Positions 1 through 10,080 of a stretch of 64,000 nucleotides of DNA are shown here, piece by piece. Position 1 is the stretch's first letter. Each line of letters starts with the position of its first letter. A model generated the notes under the pieces. The model saw only the letters and a list, made by a program, of their open reading frames with translations, ran no database searches and was not told where the DNA came from. Origin of the DNA: Melioribacteraceae bacterium (lineage in GTDB: Bacteria > Bacteroidota > Ignavibacteria > Ignavibacteriales > Melioribacteraceae); NCBI GenBank assembly GCA_026417375.1, contig JAOADJ010000001.1:1-64000 (forward strand), written 5' to 3'. The translations under genes were made by a program, and so were the position numbers.

Positions 1-113
1 AAACTGATTTGATTTTGATGATATGGCTTAAATATTACTTTCCCGCTTTGTCCCATTTATTTTTCCTTTCTTCTTCAGACAAACTTATTTAAATCTTTTC
101 TATTTTACAAAAA

Positions 114-136
114 AGGCTGCCCTTTTGAGACAGCCT
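114..136 (-). terminator. Rho-independent terminator of the large surface protein gene
   Basis: Arms AGGCTG and CAGCCT enclose a short loop and are followed, reading leftward, by a run of T (A in the given strand at 109-114). It lies about 27 bases after the stop codon of the leftward gene that ends at 163. Bases 1-108 to its left hold nothing I can recognise. Confidence 0.85.
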
Positions 137-162
137 CTACGATATTTTAAATAATTATAATT

Positions 163-3100
163 TTATTTTATAATCATCAACTTCTTAGTATCAACAAAAT
201 CTCCAGCTTTAAGTTGATAGAAATAAACTCCCGAACTTAGATTATGATTTTTAATTGATAATTTATAATTATATGTACCACGTTTTTGAAATTCATTTAC
301 CAAATTAGCAACTTCTCTTCCCAATATATCATAAACTTTTAGTTTTACTTCTGTATCATAGGAAATTTTATAACGAATATTAGTTTCTGGATTAAAAGGA
401 TTCGGATAATTTTGCATTAATTCAAATTCATTTGGTAATGAATTATCATTTTCAACATTTGTTGCATTAAATGTGATTTTAAATATTTTTCCTTCTTTCG
501 TACCGGCAATAACATCTTTTGAGTTGAATGCAGCAACTAATGAACTTACGCCCATTCCTCCCATTCCTAATGGTTGCCAGTTTGAACCTTTATCTTCAGA
601 AGTGAAAACCCCACTCGTCCAGGAGCTTAAATAAAGTTTTCCATTTTTATCAACTGTAGATGAATAAATATAATTTTGTGTTAATGCTGTTCTTTGCCAG
701 TTAGAACCATTATCATTTGAAGTATAAACACCACCACCATAAGTTGAAGCTACAATTGATTCATTGGTTATAGCAATTGATGTAATTTGATTATTACCAA
801 CATTATACTGATACCATCTATTTTCACCATTGAATATTTTGAAAACTCCACCACCAGCAGTTCCTGCAAACAAATCACCATTTTTATTAACTGCAATTGT
901 TTGAACAGCTTTGTTACTCAAGTTTTCATTTAACTCTGTCCAGGTTTTTCCTTTATCTTCAGAAACATAAACGCCTTTACCCCATGTTCCTGCATAAAGT
1001 TTATTACCATTTGATGCTATTGCACGGACATCAGTTTCTTTCAAATTAGTAATAGTCCAATTTGAGCCATCATATTGATAAACACCTTTTTCTGTTGCAG
1101 CAAAAAGTGTTTTATCCAATGTTGTTAATGACCAAATCCATGCAACATTTAATCCTTTTGTAATTGTACTCCAATTCAAACCATTATCTTTAGATTCATA
1201 AACTTTACCTCCAAAAGTTCCTGCATAAGTAGAATTATTATCATATGTCATAGAATAAACAGATTCACCTTGAGCAAATGAGCCAACTTCTTTCCAAACA
1301 CTTCCTGTTGCCTGAGAGCTGTTGTTTGTGTTAGGATTGATATTAGATTTATTAAAATCAATTGTAATACTTGAGCTATTGTTTACAATATTTGGATCGG
1401 TTGTTAATGTTCCGGTAATGGTAGCAATATTTGTAATCTTTTTATCCGGAGGAATATTACCAAAGAAAGGTGCATGGTTAAACTGTCCGGTACCAGTTAA
1501 AGATTTACAAATCATCTGACCATTTTGTACACCACTAACAAAATTAACTGCTGCAAATGGAGCAAGTATTGTTCCTCTTACATCAATGTTTGTTATTTTA
1601 ATATTTGTTGCCTGATAGAAATTATAAATCACATTATTAATTGCGGTGCCGTAAACTTCCAATCCACCATCTAAAATAATATTATCTCCTTCAATATTTA
1701 TTAATACAGCCGAACCATTTGGTGCAGTAATTTCTAAACTTGTTGAACTATTTATTTGCGAAGCATTTACTTTAAATACATTAAGATGAGGATCTGTGCC
1801 TTCAAAGAATAGTGTGCTAAATTGTAATTGAGAAATACCATTTGTTGAATAAGATGATAATGCTTGTGATAAATTTTCTAAATATGTTTTAGCTGCAGCA
1901 AAATTTATTGGATTATCTTTTCTCAGATAACCATCAATCGAAGTTTGATTAATTGGAAGATTAGTTGAATTACCATAAGCTACATCACCATTGTAAACTC
2001 TTCCACTTGTAAAGGTTAAATTTCTACCAACAATTAAAACATCTCCACTGTTTGGAGGAAGTTTATCGCCAATACTGTAATTAGCAAAACTTGCATCACG
2101 ACCTACAGCTACTTTGCCTTCTGTATCTGATGATGGTTGTGTTGCATCTTCTAATACAAACAAATTAAAATCTTTTGCTAAACCAAGATCAATAGTTGAA
2201 TTATTTGCTAATTCGCAATCTGCTTTTACGTTTAATGTTAGTGTAACAGAGGAGCCATTTGCTATGTTGCCAATTGTCCAAATTCCATTACCCGAATTAT
2301 AACTTCCTTGTGAAGCTGAATTACTTAATAATGAAATTCCATTTGGAATAATATCTGTTACCTGAACTGCTTTAGCTTCACTTGGTCCAAGGTTAGTTAC
2401 TTTAATTGTATAAGAAAAATTATCGCCGCACTTTGGATTAGTTATGTTTGAAGATTTTTCAATCTTCAAATCAGCTTCATTATTTTGAGGAGGTGGACAT
2501 ACAGTTGGATTCCAATAAATTTTTCTTACAACTTTTTCGCCAAGTGGATTCTTATTACAATCAAGAACCTGAACTGTGTATTGAACTTCTACATATGTAT
2601 CTTTAGAGCGAACACCCGGCCATTTAAAATTAATTGTGAAATTTTTATTACTAGAAATTTGAGTTGTATCTTTTTTAACTGAGTTATCAACGCTTCCATC
2701 ATTTGGATAAGTTATTTGCCATGTTGTAACTAAATAACCACTACTTGAAGATGGTATAATTTCAACAGAACCATTTACAGAAATTGTTTTGGGTTCATAT
2801 TCACAAATTGATTTATCATCATCAAGTTTATATTTCCAATCGCTTGTACAATTTGTTTGACAATTTACTTTTACTGTAAATATTGATTTGTCTTTTACAT
2901 AAGCAGAACCATCGACCGGATGACCTTCTGCATTAACTTCATTAATCAAATCTCCACAATCAGATTGTTTAACTTTATATTTCATTGTAAAAGATGTTGA
3001 TTTTCCAGCATCAAGTAAATCGATATGTTTTATTTTATAAGGAGAAACCGGATTCAACATTTTATCAAACAAATCAATTCCGCCATGATGTTGAACATCT

Positions 3101-5379
3101 CCACAATTTTCTACAACAAAAGTATATGTTATTTCATCATTTACTTTTGCTGTTTGAACGTTTGCAGTTTTGGTAACTGTAATACATGTTTTATAAAATC
3201 CGAAATCTACTGTTATGTTATCGTTACAATTTAGTGTTACTGAAACAAGTTCATCTTTAATTCCATCGCTATCAATTAAATCGTTTGTTCCCTGATTTTT
3301 CTTTGTAAAATACCATTTTGTTTTATCTGTATTGAAAAGAACACCGCCGCTAACAAAATTTTTATTTGAAACTCTAACCGAATAAGTTCCATTTTCTAAA
3401 TTTAGAAATTCATATTTACCATTAGCGTCTGTTTTGGTTGTAGCAATAACCGAGTTGTTTTTTAACAATTCAATTTCAACACCTTCAATTCCTTTTTCAC
3501 CAGCATCTTGTAATCCATTTATATTTTTATCATGCCATACGTAATCACCAATTTTGTTTTTACATGTCTGTTGATAAATACCCGCATCCCATGTCAAATC
3601 ATTTTCGCCGGCTATTAATGTTGTACAAATTGTTTTTCCTGTTGAAATATCGGCATCAGAATCAACATCATCATCTGTTGCATCTTTTTTAGAAAAAACA
3701 AATCCGGTTGGTAATTCGAACTTGATATAATAATCACCGGGATTTAAGTTATCGAATAAATATTTTCCATTTGAATCAGTGGTTTTAGTACTTATTAAAT
3801 TATTATTACAATCATATAACTTAACAGTAACATTTTGAACACCGCTTTCGTTATTTTCCTGAATTCCGTTTTGATTTATGTCGTTCCAAACTTTATCACC
3901 GATTGAAGCTTTAACATTTATTTCTTTACAAGTTAGAAATTTTTTATCTACTGTACCATTATCAAAGTTTTCATTAATTGCTGTTGCAGCATCATTAAAC
4001 TGAGAAAAAGTAAATCCATTTAACGAACCACCGCCGATTGCAATTTCTGCCATTTGTAAAAATTCATTAACTGTTTTACCGGCAAAAGGACCAGAAGAAA
4101 TTTGCAAATCACCAAGTTTAGTTGAATTAGTACCAAGTTTACCAGCGGCACTAAATTCAACATTAAGTTTTAGAGCAACTAATTGACCCGCTAAAACACC
4201 TGCACTCGTTGAAGTTACATCAACATAATTTTGAGTAAAAACTCCAGCAGTTCCACCTTGTGGTAAAAAGTTTTTTACTTTTTCGGAAGTTGAAAGCTTT
4301 AATGTTTTACCAATTCCTAAAGTTAATCCATTAGGGAAAACAGATGAAAAATATGCATCTCTTATTTTACCCGGAGTTCCACTTTTATTGCCCCAGCCAC
4401 CCTGAGTAAAAGTTACAAATCCTTTTGTATCGCAAGCACCTTTCTGATACCATTCTACTGTTGCTGTAGTTTTTTTCTGAATACCTGAAGGTGTTGCCAA
4501 TACTAATTTTTGCCATTTATCCGGTTCAACGGAGTGAACATATCTTGTTCCTAATGAAGTGAGAACATTAGCAGTTGCTGTAATTGTTGCATTTGTGTTT
4601 GCGCTATTTGTGATAGTAACAATTGGCGAGTTACCATTTGCACCTGTTATAACTTCGTTTGTACTTAAACTTCCACTTGATGTTGATAATGTAACTTTAA
4701 CACCGCTTAATGGATTACCATTAGCATCCATAGCTGAAACAAAAAATGATGCTGCTGAACCATTTACAACACTTTGACTTGCAGGAACTATTAACAAAGT
4801 TTCAAAAGGATAAAATGATTGATAATTAGCTTTTGCATCATTAACTATTTCTTCGGCTCTTGTTTTAACATTAGTTACATCAATTGTAGAAACATCAAGA
4901 CCATCACTGAAATGCCAAAGAGCGGATTGAACTGCTGCGGCTTCATAAGAAACAGATGATGCAGCACCAGAATATGGATATGCTTTAAATGGGTAATAAT
5001 TGTTTAATATGTATAAAATTTGTGCAGCAACAGTACCATTATCGGTATAAGTGTGAGGATTTGTTGAAGTGTACCATTGTACATAATGAAAAAGATCGAC
5101 ACAATAAAAACTTCCGGAAATTCCATCAACTTCTCCTTTGAATGTACCAGCAGATGTTGATATTGTTTTAGTTGCATCTTGTGGATTTTTAAATTTAATA
5201 TTTACTGTTTTATCCACTCCAAAAACTTTTGCAACTGTTGTTCCAGATTGAATTTTCTTTAAAAAGTATGATGAAGAAAATTTTTCATTTTTAGAACCAT
5301 TACCTTCTCCTACGCTAGCATATGACAAAATTGAAGAGAGTAAAAAAACAGCTATTATAAAAATGTTTATCTTCCGCAC
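163..5379 (-). CDS. Large T9SS-exported surface protein with thioester, SdrD-B-like, DUF11, choice-of-anchor A and propeller domains
   Basis: A 1738-residue secreted protein, probably a cell-surface adhesin. Residues 1-21 form a signal peptide. Residues about 75-160 look like a thioester (TQXA/TED) domain: FYCVD places a Cys at 93 and VQSALW places a Gln at 151, the pair that forms an internal Cys-Gln thioester in Gram-positive adhesins. An Ig-like segment follows (about 200-275). Two SdrD-B/Cna-B-like domains (IGDKVWND about 490-602, IGDYVWHD about 605-735) come next, then DUF11-like repeats (about 735-870 and 968-1060) and a choice-of-anchor A-like region (about 1060-1330). Seven short repeats of the YAGT...GVY.S.D.G..W type (about 1360-1640) suggest a seven-bladed propeller. 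The last 90 residues are a T9SS type A sorting domain (NYPNPFNP to TKKLMIIK), so export would be through the outer membrane by T9SS. The thioester call rests on motif recognition. The gene stands alone and ends at a clear terminator. Confidence 0.9.
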   Translation of the reverse strand: MRKINIFIIAVFLLSSILSYASVGEGNGSKNEKFSSSYFLKKIQSGTTVAKVFGVDKTVNIKFKNPQDATKTISTSAGTFKGEVDGISGSFYCVDLFHYVQWYTSTNPHTYTDNGTVAAQILYILNNYYPFKAYPYSGAASSVSYEAAAVQSALWHFSDGLDVSTIDVTNVKTRAEEIVNDAKANYQSFYPFETLLIVPASQSVVNGSAASFFVSAMDANGNPLSGVKVTLSTSSGSLSTNEVITGANGNSPIVTITNSANTNATITATANVLTSLGTRYVHSVEPDKWQKLVLATPSGIQKKTTATVEWYQKGACDTKGFVTFTQGGWGNKSGTPGKIRDAYFSSVFPNGLTLGIGKTLKLSTSEKVKNFLPQGGTAGVFTQNYVDVTSTSAGVLAGQLVALKLNVEFSAAGKLGTNSTKLGDLQISSGPFAGKTVNEFLQMAEIAIGGGSLNGFTFSQFNDAATAINENFDNGTVDKKFLTCKEINVKASIGDKVWNDINQNGIQENNESGVQNVTVKLYDCNNNLISTKTTDSNGKYLFDNLNPGDYYIKFELPTGFVFSKKDATDDDVDSDADISTGKTICTTLIAGENDLTWDAGIYQQTCKNKIGDYVWHDKNINGLQDAGEKGIEGVEIELLKNNSVIATTKTDANGKYEFLNLENGTYSVRVSNKNFVSGGVLFNTDKTKWYFTKKNQGTNDLIDSDGIKDELVSVTLNCNDNITVDFGFYKTCITVTKTANVQTAKVNDEITYTFVVENCGDVQHHGGIDLFDKMLNPVSPYKIKHIDLLDAGKSTSFTMKYKVKQSDCGDLINEVNAEGHPVDGSAYVKDKSIFTVKVNCQTNCTSDWKYKLDDDKSICEYEPKTISVNGSVEIIPSSSSGYLVTTWQITYPNDGSVDNSVKKDTTQISSNKNFTINFKWPGVRSKDTYVEVQYTVQVLDCNKNPLGEKVVRKIYWNPTVCPPPQNNEADLKIEKSSNITNPKCGDNFSYTIKVTNLGPSEAKAVQVTDIIPNGISLLSNSASQGSYNSGNGIWTIGNIANGSSVTLTLNVKADCELANNSTIDLGLAKDFNLFVLEDATQPSSDTEGKVAVGRDASFANYSIGDKLPPNSGDVLIVGRNLTFTSGRVYNGDVAYGNSTNLPINQTSIDGYLRKDNPINFAAAKTYLENLSQALSSYSTNGISQLQFSTLFFEGTDPHLNVFKVNASQINSSTSLEITAPNGSAVLINIEGDNIILDGGLEVYGTAINNVIYNFYQATNIKITNIDVRGTILAPFAAVNFVSGVQNGQMICKSLTGTGQFNHAPFFGNIPPDKKITNIATITGTLTTDPNIVNNSSSITIDFNKSNINPNTNNSSQATGSVWKEVGSFAQGESVYSMTYDNNSTYAGTFGGKVYESKDNGLNWSTITKGLNVAWIWSLTTLDKTLFAATEKGVYQYDGSNWTITNLKETDVRAIASNGNKLYAGTWGKGVYVSEDKGKTWTELNENLSNKAVQTIAVNKNGDLFAGTAGGGVFKIFNGENRWYQYNVGNNQITSIAITNESIVASTYGGGVYTSNDNGSNWQRTALTQNYIYSSTVDKNGKLYLSSWTSGVFTSEDKGSNWQPLGMGGMGVSSLVAAFNSKDVIAGTKEGKIFKITFNATNVENDNSLPNEFELMQNYPNPFNPETNIRYKISYDTEVKLKVYDILGREVANLVNEFQKRGTYNYKLSIKNHNLSSGVYFYQLKAGDFVDTKKLMIIK

Positions 5380-5465
5380 AAATCCTCCTTTTTTATGTAC
5401 AGATTACCCTATTATCATTTTCTAATTAAATTATCGAATAAAATTTAAAAAACTTTACTGCTATT

Positions 5466-6902
5466 TTACTTTTCTAATAATGCTACATTTTCAATATGAA
5501 AGGTATGCGGGAACATATCAACAGGTTGTATCTTTATTAATTTATATCCACTTTCATTTAATAATTTTATATCTCTTGCTTGTGTAGCAGGGTTACAACT
5601 TATATATACAATTTTACCGGGATTTAATTTAATAATATCATTAATAGTTTTAGGATTCATCCCGCTTCTTGGAGGATCGGTAATAATTACTTTTGGTTTT
5701 GGTAAGTTATTTTGTTCGACAATTGGTATAAAAGATTTATTAAGATCTGCCAGGAAAGGATTGAAATTATTTATTGAATTTAATTCGCAATTAATTTTTG
5801 CATCATCAATTGCGGAAGGGACACTTTCAAAACCAAATATTTGTTTTACTTTTTCAGAAATATAAATTGGAATTGTTCCGGCACCCGAATACAAATCATA
5901 AACAATTTCATCACCATTAAACTGAGCAAAATTAAGAGCAACTTCATATAATTTTTGGGCTTGAAGTGTGTTTGTTTGAAAAAATGAATTAGAACTAATT
6001 CTGAATTTTGATTTTCCAATTTTATCAATTATAAATCCGTTTCCATAATAAATTATTTCATAATCACCTGTAGATACCGAAGATTTTTTCTTGTTTATAT
6101 TAAATACAATTGTTGTTATTGATGAAATTTCTTTTAATAGTTTTTCTGTATAATCTTTAAATATATTTTCATTTTCTTCAGAAACAACAAGGTTAACCAT
6201 TAAATCGTTTGTGTGATGAGATTGTTTTATTATTAAGTTTCTTAAAAATCCTTCGTGAATTTTTGTTGAGTAAATGGATGTACTTTTTTCTTTAAAATAT
6301 TTTCTGGTAAAATTTAAAATTGAATTGCTAATCTCGGATTGCAGAAGACACTCATTAATGTTTACAACTTTATCATATTGACCGGGAATATGAAAACCAA
6401 GTGCAAAATTTCTATCATTAATTTCCTGCATTGAAGAAATTTCTTTTTCAGTTAACCATCTTTTATCTGCAAATGAAAATTCTAATTTGTTTCTGTAATA
6501 AAAAATTTTTTCTGATTTTATGATTGGTAAAAATTCAAAATCTTTTAAGCCACCAAGTCTTTCAAATATATCTTTAACTTGTTCTTCTTTAAACTTTGCT
6601 TGATGTTCATAAATTAAATCTTGTGCTTTACAGCCACCACAAACACCAAAATGTTCACATTTTGCAACCGTTCTAAATTCAGATGGTTTTATTATGGTTT
6701 TAACAAATGCTTCGGCATAAGATTTTTTTACTTTAAAAATTTTTGCAAGAACAATATCACCCGGATAAGTTTTATCAACAAAGATTACAAATTTCTTTTC
6801 ATCTGATGAATTTGCAGGTGGGTCTTTTAAAATTTTTGCTATTCCTTTTCCTTCAAATGCATAACCTGTAATTTCTAATTCTATTTCATCACCTTTTTTC
6901 AC
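5466..6902 (-). CDS. rlmD: 23S rRNA (uracil-5-)-methyltransferase, RlmD/TrmA family
   Basis: SAM-dependent methylation of a uridine C5 in 23S rRNA is the expected reaction. The 478 residues match the family length. Residues 1-60 are a TRAM domain. Cys82, Cys88 and Cys91 (CEHFGVCGGC) with Cys185 form the expected 4Fe-4S site, spaced as in E. coli RumA. The C-terminal half carries the SAM-binding YDLYSGAGTIPIYIS, the ITDPPRSG motif and ISCNPATQARD with the catalytic Cys. The start overlaps the end of the upstream methyltransferase-like gene by 4 bases, so the two are translationally coupled. Which family member it is (RlmD rather than RlmC or TrmA) is inferred from the cluster Cys residues and is less certain than the family. 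Confidence 0.92.
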   Translation of the reverse strand: MKKGDEIELEITGYAFEGKGIAKILKDPPANSSDEKKFVIFVDKTYPGDIVLAKIFKVKKSYAEAFVKTIIKPSEFRTVAKCEHFGVCGGCKAQDLIYEHQAKFKEEQVKDIFERLGGLKDFEFLPIIKSEKIFYYRNKLEFSFADKRWLTEKEISSMQEINDRNFALGFHIPGQYDKVVNINECLLQSEISNSILNFTRKYFKEKSTSIYSTKIHEGFLRNLIIKQSHHTNDLMVNLVVSEENENIFKDYTEKLLKEISSITTIVFNINKKKSSVSTGDYEIIYYGNGFIIDKIGKSKFRISSNSFFQTNTLQAQKLYEVALNFAQFNGDEIVYDLYSGAGTIPIYISEKVKQIFGFESVPSAIDDAKINCELNSINNFNPFLADLNKSFIPIVEQNNLPKPKVIITDPPRSGMNPKTINDIIKLNPGKIVYISCNPATQARDIKLLNESGYKLIKIQPVDMFPHTFHIENVALLEK

Positions 6903-7603
6903 AATCCCTCTCTTTGTAATAACGCAACAACAAAACCAATATGTTTTTTCCCTCCAAGCTTTAGATAAACATTTGATTCGTGATTAATTCTATTAATTAA
7001 TTTTTTGTAATAACTTTTTTCCTGATTGGTAAATTTTTTTTCTGTTGATTCTAACTCATTAACAGTATTAATGTAATATTCTCTTAGTGTAAATGAAATG
7101 TCATCTGATGCTATTACATTAAATCCTTTTTCAAAATAGAATGAATTTAACTTATCTTTTTCTATTGGTGAAAGATTCGAAGAAGCAAAAACATCGTTTA
7201 TAAATTTTGGAGTGTTAGATGATAATTTTACAATTTCACCAATACATAAAAAACCCTTTGGTTTTAATATTCTTTTAATTTCTTTAATAATTTTAGATCT
7301 AATTACAGAAGAAATTGAAGCTTGTGCGTAAATGAGATCGAATTCGGAATCATTATAATCGGTAGAATCAAAATTCATCATTTTAACCGAAATATTTTCG
7401 TTGTTACCAATAATAAGTTTAGAATTTAAAAGTGATTCATATTCCTCAACAATTATTTCGATTCTACATTTATATATTTCACTCAGCTTTAATGCTATAG
7501 ATTCGCTTGAAGAACCAATGATAAGAATTGAAGATGGTTTTTGAGTTAAATTGTTTTTCAGAAAATGTAATTGTTTGTCTAATCCGGGTAGCAATACTTT
7601 CAT
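6899..7603 (-). CDS. Class I SAM-dependent methyltransferase-like protein
   Basis: A 234-residue protein with a Rossmann-type methyltransferase pattern. SILIIGSSSESIALKL fits motif I although it lacks the usual GxGxG, an acidic stretch follows, FDLIYAQASI fits motif II/III, and ILKPKGFLCIGE is the typical post-motif. The degraded glycine-rich loop leaves open weak or altered cofactor binding. It is the third gene of a leftward operon (ispG, a secreted protein, this gene, rlmD), starting about 9 bases after the secreted protein and overlapping rlmD by 4 bases. The substrate is unknown. The C-terminal third (about 165-234) is Lys-rich and family-specific. Confidence 0.7.
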   Translation of the reverse strand: MKVLLPGLDKQLHFLKNNLTQKPSSILIIGSSSESIALKLSEIYKCRIEIIVEEYESLLNSKLIIGNNENISVKMMNFDSTDYNDSEFDLIYAQASISSVIRSKIIKEIKRILKPKGFLCIGEIVKLSSNTPKFINDVFASSNLSPIEKDKLNSFYFEKGFNVIASDDISFTLREYYINTVNELESTEKKFTNQEKSYYKKLINRINHESNVYLKLGGKKHIGFVVALLQREGL

Positions 7604-7612
7604 TTATATAGT

Positions 7613-8086
7613 TTAATTTTTTTCATTACTAATATAAAAATAAACAGCCTGGTTATTTTCATAATTATTTATTTCGGCATAAAATGTTTCATCCATTTTT
7701 ATTTCGTATGTTTTTGGATCGAGATACCGAGCAATAATTTCAACTTTATTATCATCATATATTCTTATTTTAACATAATTAATAACATAATTATATCGAG
7801 GATGATAAATTAAAACTGATTCTGAAATAGATATAAAACTTTTTTCATTTCTTACAACACCTTTAGCAAAATATTCGAAAGATTTTAAATCAAACCCGCC
7901 AATTGCATTTGGTGCTTTTTCTTCTTTTCCATCTACTAATAGTTTTGCTTTTTCATATTCAACTACAACTTTAACGTGTTTTCCGTTTTTAAGTGCATAA
8001 AATAATTCATCAAAATTTTTTAATTGTTTTTCTTGAGCAAAAAGTAAAGTTTGAATTATTAATATGATGAAAAATATTCTTCTCAT
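7613..8086 (-). CDS. Small secreted protein of unknown function, weakly VirK-like
   Basis: 157 residues. The first 17 form a signal peptide ending LLFAQ, so the protein should be periplasmic or exported. The following segment, LFYALKNGKHVKVVVEYEKA, resembles the opening of the VirK family (a short helix, then a K/G turn and a strand), and the rest is predicted to be mostly beta strand. The family assignment is weak and no catalytic residues stand out. It starts only 2 bases after the ispG stop, so it is co-transcribed with ispG, the methyltransferase and rlmD. Nothing in the sequence links it to isoprenoid synthesis. Confidence 0.75.
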   Translation of the reverse strand: MRRIFFIILIIQTLLFAQEKQLKNFDELFYALKNGKHVKVVVEYEKAKLLVDGKEEKAPNAIGGFDLKSFEYFAKGVVRNEKSFISISESVLIYHPRYNYVINYVKIRIYDDNKVEIIARYLDPKTYEIKMDETFYAEINNYENNQAVYFYISNEKN

Positions 8087-8088
8087 TT

Positions 8089-10026
8089 TTAATTAATAGT
8101 TGGTGGCTCGATCCAATTGTTATCACTTTTTATTAATTCAATTAATTCATCAAGAGCAAATTCAGAATTAATATTTCTTTTGACAATTTCTTTTCCTCTG
8201 TACAATGTAATTTTTCCAATACCAGAGCCAACATAGCCATAATCTGCATCTGCCATTTCACCGGGTCCGTTAACTATGCAACCCATTACAGCTATTTTTA
8301 ATCCTTTAAGATGTTCAGTTCTTTTTCTAATTTTATTTGTAACTTCAATTAAATCGAAAAGAGTTCTACCACAAGATGGACAAGCAATATATTCTGTTTT
8401 TGAAATTCTTGTTCTACATGCTTGCAAAATTCCAAATAAAGTTTTGTTAACAAAATCAATTGATTGATTTGATGAAATCCATACACCATCACCAAAACCA
8501 TCAAGCAATAATGCCCCCAAATCCGTTGAAGAACTTAGCAATACTTTTTCTTTTTCGTTTTGATATTCTCTTTTTATTATTACCGGATTTTCAACATTTA
8601 ATTTCACCAATTCAAAAAATATTCTTCTTTGTTCTGCCATTCCATGTATATTATCTGTAACAAGTATTAAAACTAAAGTTTTATCATTTCTGATTTTTTC
8701 AATTTTTGAAATTTCTTCTATATCTAAATAAACAAAGTTTAACAAGAAAGATTTTTCATCTGCAGTTAAAAATTGTTCGAGATTTTTAAAGAGAGGAAAT
8801 CCAATTGATTTATCATTTAATTTTTTCCATTTGTCATAATTGAAAATTAATTTAGTACTATTTGGTGCATCAAAAGGTAATTCATTTTCACCTAAATAAA
8901 TTAAATCGCTGGCAAGCTCGTTTAAATTCCATTTATCTGTTTCGGCGTTATAGAAATACCCAAATTTTTCAAATGTATTGTAATTAATTTCATCTTCATT
9001 ACTTAAATCTGTAACAACTTTCGGAACATTAGTTCCACCAATTCCTGCAACTTCAAAAGTTTTTCTTCTTTCATAATTAAAAGGGTCAATTGGACTAATA
9101 TCAATTTCAGGAATAGGTTTATGATTTTCTCTTTTATAATATTTATTTGCAATTGAAATTGCTACAGGAGCTTCAAATTCTGGTGGTTCTGTTAATGAAA
9201 CTCTGATTGTATCCCCAATTCCATCTTCAAGCAAAGCACCAATACCAACTGCAGATTTAATTCTTCCATCGTCGCCATCACCTGCTTCTGTAACTCCGAG
9301 ATGCAACGGATAATTCATTCCTTCCTGATGCATTTTATTAATTAATAATCTGTATGCCTGAACCATCACCTGTGGATTACTTGCTTTCATTGAAAGCACA
9401 ATATTATGATAATTTTCATCTTTACATATTCTTAAAAACTCTAACGCAGATTCCACCATTCCTAGTGGAGTATCACCATAGCGACTCATAATTCTATCGG
9501 AAAGAGAGCCATGATTTGTTCCGATTCTCATTGCAGTTCCATACTCTTTGCAAATTTTTACAAGTGGAATAAATCTTTCTCTGATTCTCTCAAGCTCTTC
9601 CTGATACTCTTTATCTGTGTATTCAATTGTTTGAAATTTCTTTTTATCAACATAATTGCCGGGATTTATTCTAACTTTTTCAACTATTCTTGCAGCTAAT
9701 TCTGCTGCATTAGGAGTAAAATGAATATCTGCAATCAATGGGGTTTTATATCCACGTTTTCTTAATTCATTTTTAATGTTTAATAAGTTTTCAGCTTCTC
9801 TTAAACTTGGAGCAGTAATACGAACATATTCACAACCAGCTTCAATCATTCTAATTGATTGTTCAACCGTTGCAATTGTATCCATTGTGTCAGTTGTTGT
9901 CATCGATTGAATTCTTATCGGGTTATTTCCACCTAAAGGTATATCACCAATAAAGACTTCTCTTGTTTTTAATCTTGAATATTTTGTTAAACTATTACAA
10001 TAATATTTTATGTTTTCAATTTTCAT
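8089..10026 (-). CDS. ispG: 4-hydroxy-3-methylbut-2-en-1-yl diphosphate synthase (IspG/GcpE), long form
   Basis: Converts MEcPP to HMBPP in the non-mevalonate isoprenoid pathway using a 4Fe-4S cluster. At 645 residues it is the long three-domain type with an inserted middle domain (about residues 300-520), as known from plants, Chlamydia and Bacteroidetes, rather than the roughly 370-residue E. coli form. The N-terminal TIM barrel starts with IGDIPLGGNNPIRIQSMTTT. The C-terminal cluster domain has ACPSCGRTLFDL and GCIVNGPGE, which supply the cluster Cys residues and a conserved Glu. It is the first gene of a four-gene leftward operon. There is no sign of a frameshift in the insertion. Confidence 0.96.
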   Translation of the reverse strand: MKIENIKYYCNSLTKYSRLKTREVFIGDIPLGGNNPIRIQSMTTTDTMDTIATVEQSIRMIEAGCEYVRITAPSLREAENLLNIKNELRKRGYKTPLIADIHFTPNAAELAARIVEKVRINPGNYVDKKKFQTIEYTDKEYQEELERIRERFIPLVKICKEYGTAMRIGTNHGSLSDRIMSRYGDTPLGMVESALEFLRICKDENYHNIVLSMKASNPQVMVQAYRLLINKMHQEGMNYPLHLGVTEAGDGDDGRIKSAVGIGALLEDGIGDTIRVSLTEPPEFEAPVAISIANKYYKRENHKPIPEIDISPIDPFNYERRKTFEVAGIGGTNVPKVVTDLSNEDEINYNTFEKFGYFYNAETDKWNLNELASDLIYLGENELPFDAPNSTKLIFNYDKWKKLNDKSIGFPLFKNLEQFLTADEKSFLLNFVYLDIEEISKIEKIRNDKTLVLILVTDNIHGMAEQRRIFFELVKLNVENPVIIKREYQNEKEKVLLSSSTDLGALLLDGFGDGVWISSNQSIDFVNKTLFGILQACRTRISKTEYIACPSCGRTLFDLIEVTNKIRKRTEHLKGLKIAVMGCIVNGPGEMADADYGYVGSGIGKITLYRGKEIVKRNINSEFALDELIELIKSDNNWIEPPTIN

Positions 10027-10080
10027 TGTTATTAATATTTTTTAATCTAAACATTGAACAAAAAATTTAAGTTGCAATTT

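Noticed and set aside
1..108. Left edge examined for the end of another gene
   Set aside because: No frame with a convincing start, stop or motif; it appears to be plain intergenic DNA.
1322..4777. Several 60-70 residue open frames on the + strand, opposite the large surface protein gene
   Set aside because: They lie wholly inside a strongly supported gene, have no ribosome binding sites or recognisable motifs, and are typical antisense shadows.
8600..9130. Middle part of ispG considered as an insertion or a fusion artefact
   Set aside because: The long form with an added middle domain is normal in FCB bacteria, and the frame is continuous.
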